Positions 57,359 to 64,000 of a stretch of 64,000 bases of DNA are shown here, piece by piece. Under the pieces are notes generated by a model. The model did not search any database. It was not told the origin of the DNA and saw only the letters and a program-made list of their open reading frames with translations. The stretch is from Humulus lupulus (Eukaryota > Streptophyta > Magnoliopsida > Rosales > Cannabaceae), in assembly GCF_963169125.1 (NCBI RefSeq), contig NC_084798.1, positions 107,091,970 to 107,155,969 on the forward strand, in the 5' to 3' direction. A program made the translations under genes and the position numbers. Position 1 is the first letter of the stretch; each line of letters begins with the position of its first letter.

Positions 57359-57377
57359 CAAGAAAATAATCATATAA
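56225..57377 (+). pseudogene. gypsy-4 integrase, C-terminally truncated
   Basis: The zinc finger is read as HTTPYSLHPGTTKM and CLTCPQVK, with a TAA at 56560 between them. The core has Asp in ITMDFVFGL, Asp in VSDRDPTF and Glu in QSERTIQILED, a complete DDE. The domain continues through SYNNSYQATIGVAPYEMLYG to FQVGDHVFLRVSPL and then enters copia LTR sequence, adding a few foreign residues before a stop at 57377. The chromodomain tail of the family is missing. Confidence 0.88.
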
Positions 57378-59623
57378 ACAATTTACACGACCAATTGTAT
57401 AAACAATTTATACAAAAGTTTTCAATAATTGTATAAACAATTTATACGACCAAGAAAATAATCTAGAAACATTATCATACAATACTATTAATCATGCAAC
57501 AAATCTATATATATATATATAAATGTACAATATATTTATATATTCAATATATAAACACAAAAAATCAAGAACATAAACTTTTACCTCTTGAATCCTATCA
57601 AGTTTCCTTGAGTCTTTTCGTATTTTTATCGATCCTCCTATCCAAAACATTAAGCACTCAAACCACGATCTACCAGAGTGTTCTCTACACCTCAAGATGT
57701 GTGTGGGCACATAGAGAACATGGGTTAGTATTTTAGTAATCACAAGTATTTCTCAAGACATGAGAACTTTGATTATGGTTTGAGAATGACTCGAATAAAG
57801 AAGAAGAAATAGAGAGAATTTTTGTCTCAGAAAAATCTCTGAGAACTATTCTGAATTATGTATTGTTGTGTCTCATGTATATTTCCTTGTTGTCATTTTC
57901 TCTTCTTCTTCTATATCATATATATATAGAGATTTATGTTACCTTATTATTCTTGATAATAATAGTAATATAAATATATTATAATAATGATGATAGGATT
58001 TGATTTTAGGTAAATGTCTAACGTACCATATTTGAAAAATCATTTTCAAAATTGTTAAATAATTAAATAAATAAAATAAAAATGACACAGATACAATATC
58101 TGTATCGTGGTACACGCATGGCACAGTCCATGGACTGCGTCAGGCCTGTACTGCTATTCCCTTTTAAGGGATTTTTCATTTTTCTTTTATTTAATTATTT
58201 AAATAAATCAATATCCCAAAAAAAAGGTGTTTATCATATTAAGGAAAAGATGACAACCATATTTCAAAATTTAAAATTTAAATTCAAAATTCAAATTGAT
58301 GATCATCATTATCATCATCTTTTGAAATTAAATAAATCAAAAACCGTATTTGACTTACAAATTTTATTTTCTCCCACTCAAATAAAATAATTAATTACAA
58401 AATATTAAATTATTTATTTATATAAATAAAATTCGAAAATTTATATATTTAAATTAATAAATATATTTTTGAAAATTAATAATTAATTCTAAATTAATTA
58501 TTCAACCTCAATTATCATATAATTGCATACTTGACCCAAAGAATAAAAATCGTCTCAAATTCCCAAACTACAATTATACCCTTGTATCAACTATTACATT
58601 AATATGGTGTTTATAGAGCCACCCAAGGGACCTATGGACCTATAATATCAAGCTCTAATAAATATTACTTTATTAATCCAAGCTCTCTGATTAAATAATC
58701 ATATTTATTAATCTCATAATTGCTCCACTAAAAATATGAGATTGAACTCTTGATAATTGTAAACATATATTTACTGTGTACTTTATTAAGAATAAAGTGT
58801 CCCTTGATATAATTATTAAATACAGCATTAACCCTCTATTACTGGTTCATAATAAAAAGGGATAAAATTATAATTTTACCCTTTTAGCTATATCTTGTTC
58901 CTAGAGTACCATTGACTTTACAAGTGAAGGTTGTGTTACAACAAGTTTGTGACGTAAGCTCTCACAACCTTTACAGTTCAAAAATTCAACCCAATAAGGA
59001 ACCATTATTCAATCTATGAGAAGGTATAGATTCCATATCCGTTAAACTACGTCCCCAGCCACATACATCATTGAGTCCCCAAAATAATTGTTCTTAGCCT
59101 GATCATTATGACAAACCTTAATGTATGAATCAAAGGATCAGATCACATATATAGGAGTTCATAGTAACCTCAGGATTAAGATCATCATGTATATGATCAT
59201 CATTTGATGTGTTTGATCAATACTATGAAACAGTGTTTAAACAAGTATTAACATATCACATCTAGTCTAGTTCTACATACTCTCAGCATGCAAAGTACCT
59301 CCACTAAAGTGTCCTACTACACTAGTGACCTAGATCTAGGTCAAATGTATTCATAATACTAGTGCACCATATTAGCATTAATTAATCTAAAGATTCATCA
59401 CTTTATTTTAATGCGAACTATTTAAGTTTATTATCTTAATCTAGACCTCCCATACCAATATGAGATTAAGACCACATATATAAACTATTGAATTTTCTGA
59501 TATTCACTTAATATTATCATATAATATTGGACATAGTCTATATATATAATAATTCAATTCAATTATTTATTTCATTTAAAACATTTGTCAACTATAATTT
59601 CTTTAAGGGCACTATTCCCAACA
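57366..59623 (-). repeat. copia-3 5' LTR, inner end lost
   Basis: It pairs with 47353-49635 and has the same outer end (CCCAACA at 59623). The inner 100 bp or so (equivalent to 47353-47450) are missing. In their place is a short partly repeated stretch (three ATAAACAATTTA units at 57375-57450) next to the gypsy-4 end. A GC-rich palindromic site (CAGTCCATGGACTG) lies at 58125-58138. Confidence 0.85.
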
Positions 59624-59628
59624 TCCTT

Positions 59629-59940
59629 GTGGCAGGATTTATTGAGGTTAGTAAAATCCACACAAGTCCTCCACTTCCCATTGAGCTTTGGGAGTAGGAC
59701 TAGGTTTGATATCCATACTTGTCAGATAAATCAATTTTCCTTCAACTTGTCGAGTTCTTCTTTCAAGGATGTGTATCTCTCCGGATCTAGTGCCCTCATT
59801 TTCTGCCGCATAGGTCTTGTTTTTGGGTCGATGTTGAAGTGATGGTACATGACTGATGGACCTATCCCCACCATGTCCTTGTGACTCCAGACAAACACAT
59901 CAAGATTATCTCTCATAAATTCTACCAACTTCTCTTTTAC
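59629..59940 (-). pseudogene. gypsy-3 RT N-terminal block
   Basis: The frame 59928-59731 reads VFVWSHKDMVGIGPSVMYHH and PMRQKMRALDPERYTSLKEE. After a stop it continues LLPKLNGKWRTCVDFTNLNK to the copia-3 insertion point. These are the standard first RT motifs of Tat elements. The next motif (SFSLPRIDHL) is found 12 kb away at 47347. Confidence 0.88.
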
Positions 59941-60693
59941 GTTATCATGGAGGTTTTTTCATACATTCAGCTTCTTCAGCTGCTCATTCATAACTATGAC
60001 TTCTTCAAATTGCTCTTCTGGCTCAACCATGGGTTCCTCTGCGACCCGGGGGTCTAATTCATGTGGGTTTTCACTTCCATTCACTTCCATCTCAATGGGT
60101 ACTGACGGTTTCATGGCTGTGCGAAGGGACATGTTATTACATTCCCTCGCTTCCTTTTGCTGCCCTTTCACTCTCGCAATCCCTCCATGAGTTTGGAATT
60201 TTATGGCCAAGTGGTATACCGAGGCACAGTCTACCATGACAAAGTTTTTCAATTATGGTTGTTTGTCTGGGTTGCTCTACCATGGTGAAGGCTAACTTGA
60301 TTGTGCTTAGGCGCTGTATCGTGCCTCCCGTAAACCCATACAGGGAGATATTGCAGGGCTTTAGGTTCTTGATGTTTAGTCTCATCTTCTCTAAGGATGG
60401 ATGATATATAATGTCGACGGAGCTTCAATTGTCTACCAGGACCCGATGCACCTTCATGTTAGCCAGTTGTATGGTCAGTACCAAGGGGTCGTTGTGCAGA
60501 AAATGCACACCCCGTGCGTCTTCTTCAGTGAAGGTTATTGAGTCATTTTCTCCCTTAAAGCTTTTTGGGGGTCGTTGGTCCAAACTTAAGATGCATGGAG
60601 GTGGACTTTGCTTAGCCTCCCTAGTGTATTTATCTCGCCCCTTCCTTGATTCGCCTCTGAACCTAGCCCTCTGAAGATGGTCCTAACTTCTCC
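59941..60693 (-). pseudogene. gypsy-3 aspartic protease
   Basis: The minus strand around 60450-60400 reads VLVDN, then TGA, then SSVDIIYHP. The active-site triad (D-T/N-G) has a stop in place of Gly. The region before it has LANMKVHR and the acidic ITFTEEDA typical of Tat elements. The region after it (60385-60137) has the flap-like MRLNIKNLKPCNISLYGF. Frameshifts near 60260 and 59960 also break it. Confidence 0.8.
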
Positions 60694-62505
60694 TTACACC
60701 TCTGGGGCTACTTCTCGTGCATGCGGTGAGGGTGGTCCTTCTTCTGGTCTTTGATTTAAATGAGTGCATTCTGTCATGGTGTGGCCAATGTATTTATGAT
60801 ACTGACAATACTTACTGGGGTCTCTTTTCGATTGATCTTTCTTCATTGGTGGGGGTCTCCTGAAGGGGACCCCATTCTTGTTCGTGATGATGATATGATC
60901 CCTAGTATGTGTTAGGTCAGTATAAAAGGTGTATGGGGTTTGTCTGTGTTCACCTACACGTTGGAATTTCTGAGGATGATCATCTCTCGACCCTTCATAG
61001 GCCCTCTTTTTCTTTGCGTTATTTAGGCCTTCACGGATTGAGGGTTTTAGGGATGTCTCGCTCTTTCCATGCTTAAGACTCTCGTGACCATCCTCAAAAC
61101 AGATGTATTTTTGTGTCTGTTCGTGGAAATCTTCTAAGTGAGTGACCTCTCTCTTTAGCATGTTATCCCACAGCTTACTCCGTAGGCGCATTCCAACTAC
61201 AATGGCCATTTTTAACTCCCCTTGGGTCAGGCAACCTACTTTGGCTACCTCCATATTGAACCTATGCATATAGCTCTTTAGGCTTTCGTCTTCTCCTTGT
61301 TTTATGTTAGCGAGGCCGGAGCCTGGCATGGTGTAATCACGCACAGTGTGATGTTGCTGGAGAAATTCGTCGAAAAATTGTTGCCAAGACCTGATGGACC
61401 CTAGCCTAAGTCTCTTGAACCATTTATACGCAGGACCCTTTAACGTGACCGCAAAGTAGTGGCATCTGGCTCTACTATTTACTCCCCTTAACTTCATGAG
61501 GTCATTGAACACATCATAATGGTACTTTGGATGCATATTGCCCTCGTAAGGGGTCATGTGAGGCTCTTTGAAGTTGGTTAGGAGATGCACGGCTTGGATT
61601 TCTCTAGTGAAGGGTGATTCGTAATCAAACTCATCGTCGACAGCATGCCCCCCAAACGCAGTGATTATCTTGCTCCGTAGGCTCCTCATCTCAGTATCTA
61701 AGTCTTGTCTCATTTTGTTCAAGGAGTCTCTTAAGTTTGATGGGTTGTCCTTTCCTTTCCTTTTGTCTTCCAAGGGAACCACTGGAGGTGTGGTCCTCTC
61801 ATTCGTCCTTCTCCTGTTGAGATCTTCCCTCAAGTCTGGGGGTGTTTCCCTTGAAGTGACCTCAACTTCATTTTGAGGGTTAGCGTCGTTCCTCCACTCT
61901 TGCCTCTTGGCTGCTTCGCTTGCCTGGGATATTCATGCAGCTTTGGCCGAGGGGTATTGTTAGTGGATAGTTGAGTCCTCCCATCATCTACAGGGACTGT
62001 GGTCTCCCGTCCCTCATGACCTTTCTCATTTCGCTTAGGAAGAGGAATGCGTAACTTTCAATGTAACAGGCCATTTAACACCTCTTGCATGTTTTCTCCT
62101 AGCCTTTGATTCTTTCACTGCAACTCGCATATCTCATCTTTGTAGAAGAGAGTCCTAGAGATCGAGCTTATGGAATGTACTCATGGACCCTTGTCGGGTC
62201 TGTGCGTTGAAGGACCCGGATCCTGCCGGCCGAAGTTCGGCACCTGCAGTGGCCTTGGGTAGGAAACGCTCCTGCGCCACCCGTTGGGGCAGCTGTTGGT
62301 CCTGGACCGTCTCCATCGAGCTGGATAGCTGGGGATGAATCCTCCTTTTCTTCTTCAGGAGCCCTGGGCTCCTTCGGTGCATCCACATTTTTTGGTGGTG
62401 GAGGGTTCCTCATGGAGGCTTTCAGCTGATCTCCGTCCAGGTGGACCTCAACCTCTTGTGGTTCTCTCAAATGCTTAGAACATCTTGGCATCTTTCCACA
62501 AACAA
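60694..62505 (-). pseudogene. gypsy-3 gag
   Basis: A 379-codon open frame (61833-60694) holds the capsid core (CHYFAVTLKGPAYKWFKRL, WQQFFDEFLQQHHTVRDY, LKSYMHRFNMEVAKV) and a CQYHKYIGHTMTEC zinc-finger-like motif near 60800-60760. Upstream, frames at 62505-62155 (Pro-rich: NPPPPKNVDAPKEPRAPEEE) and 62150-61840 (coiled-coil like) look like its N terminus, separated by frameshifts and stops. The frame starting at 62536 begins inside the LTR, so the first ATG after the PBS (62494-62492, MPRCSKHL) is the better start. Apart from the ends this is a well-kept gag. Confidence 0.82.
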
Positions 62506-62511
62506 CGCCAA
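62493..62511 (-). other. gypsy-3 primer binding site
   Basis: The minus strand reads TTGGCGTTGTTTGTGGAAA two nt after the LTR end TCAACA. It resembles the TGGCGCCGTCTGTGGGAA site common to Tat-type gypsy elements, with C-to-T changes. Confidence 0.7.
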
Positions 62512-62727
62512 TCTGTTGATGGTAAAAACTCATCAACTAAGTTAGATTAAGGATTTTGTGAGTTGTAAAAGAAGCAAACATGATTCGACTAAACTTCAAA
62601 CAAACTTTATGATCTTTCTAAGAACTTAAAACGTAAATGCTAAAAATTTCGAATGGAGAATAAAGAGAATGTAGAAAATATGTGTATTCGTTAATAATGG
62701 TTGATTATGAATCTCCTAAAATTTGCA

Positions 62728-62746
62728 CCCCCCCCCCCCCCCCCCC
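62728..62746 (+). repeat. homopolymer run of 19 C
   Basis: An uninterrupted C run, followed by G and four more C, lies in the gypsy-3 LTR (G run on its sense strand). Its exact length may be affected by sequencing error. Confidence 0.85.
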
Positions 62747-63254
62747 GCCCCTTCTCAAGTGAAGGGAGGTCATATTTATAAAAGGGAACTATTGGTTAAC
62801 TATACATTGTTGTCCTGGGGGAACATGACCCTACATGTGCAGGCTACGGATGGTAATGGTGTATGGAATGTGGTGGTCGGCTCCAGTACACGCGAAAGGT
62901 CAGCGGGAGCACCGCAATTTTAGTACCTGGTCATACCTCCACTATCTATTCAGTACGAACATGAGAGGTTGGCTGGGAAGGACAACATTAGGTACCGGAC
63001 TCATACGACCACTACTTGTTTGGCATGGAGACTAGGATCAGACATCTAGGGTCTTCGAGGTCGTACCCCCGTATGTATTTTGTGCTTGTGGTGGACAAGG
63101 TCCATTACTTGTCTGCACATTCCACACATGTACGAGCTCTTCTGGTCATACGTGGATTTTCATCCTCGCAAGGCACCCTATTCCTACGAACTGCAAGTAT
63201 TGAAGTCCTTATATGTTGTTAAGGAGGACACAGTACTAAGTCGCCAAGGAGGCA

Positions 63255-63625
63255 AGAACCTCGCTAGACACTAACACGAGGCAGAGCGTGTGAGGGGCCT
63301 CGCATGATGCTGGCGTGAGGTGGAGCAGGTGGATGCCCTCGCGAGACACTACCGCGAAGCGGGGCATGAGAGGGTCCTCGCAAGCTGCTGGCACAAGGTG
63401 GAGTAGGCGGATGGCCTCGCAAGATGCTGGCACGAGGCGGAGTAGGCAAGTGCTGTCGTGACAAGCTTGCGTGAGGCGGAGCATGCAAGGGGCCTCGCGA
63501 GATGCTGGCGGGAGGCGGAGTCGGCGGATGCCCTCGCGAGATAGGGTGTGAGACGGAGCGTACGAGGAGCCTTGCAAGAAGCTGGCGCGTGGTGGAGTAG
63601 GCAGGTGCCTTCATGAGGCGCTAGG
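63255..63625. repeat. minisatellite, about nine copies of a 39-bp GC-rich unit
   Basis: Units begin CCTCGC(G/A)AGATGCTGG and continue CACGAGGCGGAG(C/T)AGG. Starts fall at about 63298, 63337, 63375, 63414, 63452, 63491, 63530 and 63569. The copies diverge by several bases each. As 39 is a multiple of 3, long spurious ORFs run through on both strands. Confidence 0.85.
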
Positions 63626-63712
63626 TCGGGCTTTATTTTTTCCATCATGAGCCTATTTTTTGGGAGGAATGCGAGGTGGGAGCCTTGTGTGATTGAAATT
63701 TTGGCATCCACA

Positions 63713-64000
63713 TTTTAAAATAAAACTAATCAGATATAACCTATTTAATTTAAATCGTATTTAAAAAAATAAGTAAATAAACAAATTATTTGAAATTCAA
63801 AATTTAAATCCTAGGAATAAGAAATCTATGTGTGGTGCCACTCAGTGTACTGTACAATACACTGAGTGGCGCGAGCCACATCACGGTCTTCCCTAATTTT
63901 CTCATTTGTTTGTTTAATTAATATTTAAGACAATATATTTATCACAAAATAAATTTCATTTAATTCAAAATTAACTTTATTTTAAAATATTAGTTTTAAA
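63713..64000. other. AT-rich end of window with a strong hairpin
   Basis: It has no coding signal. A 13-bp perfect inverted repeat (GCCACTCAGTGTA at 63837-63849, TACACTGAGTGGC at 63858-63870) with an 8-nt loop interrupts AT-rich DNA. The style (GC-rich hairpin in an AT-rich body) is like the U3 part of the copia LTRs in this window, so this may be the edge of another LTR. Confidence 0.45.

Larger units (their letters stand above)
47353..59623 (-). mobile_element. Ty1/copia retrotransposon copia-3, nested in gypsy-3, with internal gypsy fragments
   Basis: On the minus strand it reads 5' LTR (59623-57366), foreign gypsy block, leader, gag-like ORF, decayed pol, PPT and 3' LTR (49635-47353). 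The element is flanked by TCCTT at 47348-47352 and 59624-59628, in the middle of gypsy-3 RT. Pol is badly degraded, and the PBS and the inner end of the 5' LTR were lost to the gypsy-4 block. It is related to copia-2 by leader and gag sequence. Confidence 0.88.
30473..63712 (-). mobile_element. Ty3/gypsy Tat-like element gypsy-3, split by two nested copia elements
   Basis: A single minus-strand element can be traced through three blocks: 63712-59629 (5' LTR, PBS, gag, protease, RT start), 47347-47026 (central RT) and 32910-30473 (rest of RT, RNase H, second RNase H, integrase). The RT motifs continue in the correct order across both gaps. Each gap is exactly one copia element flanked by a 5-bp duplication: CATTT at 32906-32910 and 47026-47030, and TCCTT at 47348-47352 and 59624-59628. 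The second RNase H places it in the Tat lineage. The 3' LTR is missing. Confidence 0.9.
62514..63712 (-). repeat. gypsy-3 5' LTR (about 1.2 kb)
   Basis: On the minus strand it starts TGTGGATGCCAAAATTTC at 63712 and ends CCATCAACA at 62514, directly before the PBS. It contains a 39-bp tandem repeat array and a run of 19 C (62728-62746). The 3' partner LTR is missing. ORFs on both strands in it follow the repeat and have no domain. Confidence 0.75.

Noticed and set aside
63236..63711. Overlapping minus-strand ORFs of 113-120 codons rich in Pro, Ala, His and Ser
   Set aside because: They are by-products of the 39-bp repeat, whose length is a multiple of three, so several frames stay open. No domain or start context supports a gene.

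Overview
The window looks like plant nuclear DNA, most likely from a eudicot. It is AT-rich and made almost entirely of LTR retrotransposons plus one plant L1-type LINE. I found no host protein-coding gene, rRNA or tRNA gene. The general style of the LTRs suggests the Rosales (perhaps Cannabaceae), but that is an impression from memory, not something the sequence proves. Nearly every coding region carries in-frame stops, frameshifts or lost catalytic residues, so the coding calls are mostly pseudogenes.

Layout from left to right. 1-5424: 5' half of a Ty1/copia element on the minus strand (copia-1: protease, gag, long leader, PBS, 5' LTR). 5427-14455: a Tekay/Del-like chromovirus (gypsy-1) on the plus strand with 5' LTR, PBS, gag, protease, RT, RNase H, integrase with a chromodomain-like tail, PPT and a truncated 3' LTR. 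14456-~15700: an unrelated LTR-like fragment. ~15700-26320: a Tat-lineage gypsy element (gypsy-2) with gag, protease, RT, RNase H, a second (archaeal-type) RNase H and integrase, then an antisense gene at 24678-22216 with apparent spliceosomal introns, a PPT and a 614-bp 3' LTR. 26598-~30290: a minus-strand LTR remnant.

30473-63712 is a nested stack. The host is another Tat-like element on the minus strand (gypsy-3). Its 5' LTR is at 62514-63712 and its gag-pol is cut into three blocks: 62505-59629, 47347-47026 and 32910-30473. The two gaps are two independent copia insertions with 5-bp target duplications: copia-2 (plus strand, 32911-47025, CATTT) and copia-3 (minus strand, 47353-59623, TCCTT). 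Copia-2 was then invaded by a LINE (minus strand, 37233-~42075). Copia-3 carries a gypsy LTR fragment and an internally deleted chromovirus (gypsy-4, 54768-57358) that replaced its PBS and the end of its 5' LTR. The last 290 bases are AT-rich with one strong hairpin.

The most unusual signals are these. (1) The antisense gene of gypsy-2, whose introns can survive retrotransposition because the genomic RNA is its complement. (2) A phase-0 GT-AG intron at the same codon in the gag-like ORFs of copia-2 and copia-3. (3) GC-rich, palindrome-rich islands at similar positions in the leaders of two copia elements. (4) An 8-nt ORF1/ORF2 overlap in the LINE. (5) A second PPT-like motif just after the gypsy-2 pol, which suggests the antisense gene lies in an insert between pol and the present 3' LTR.
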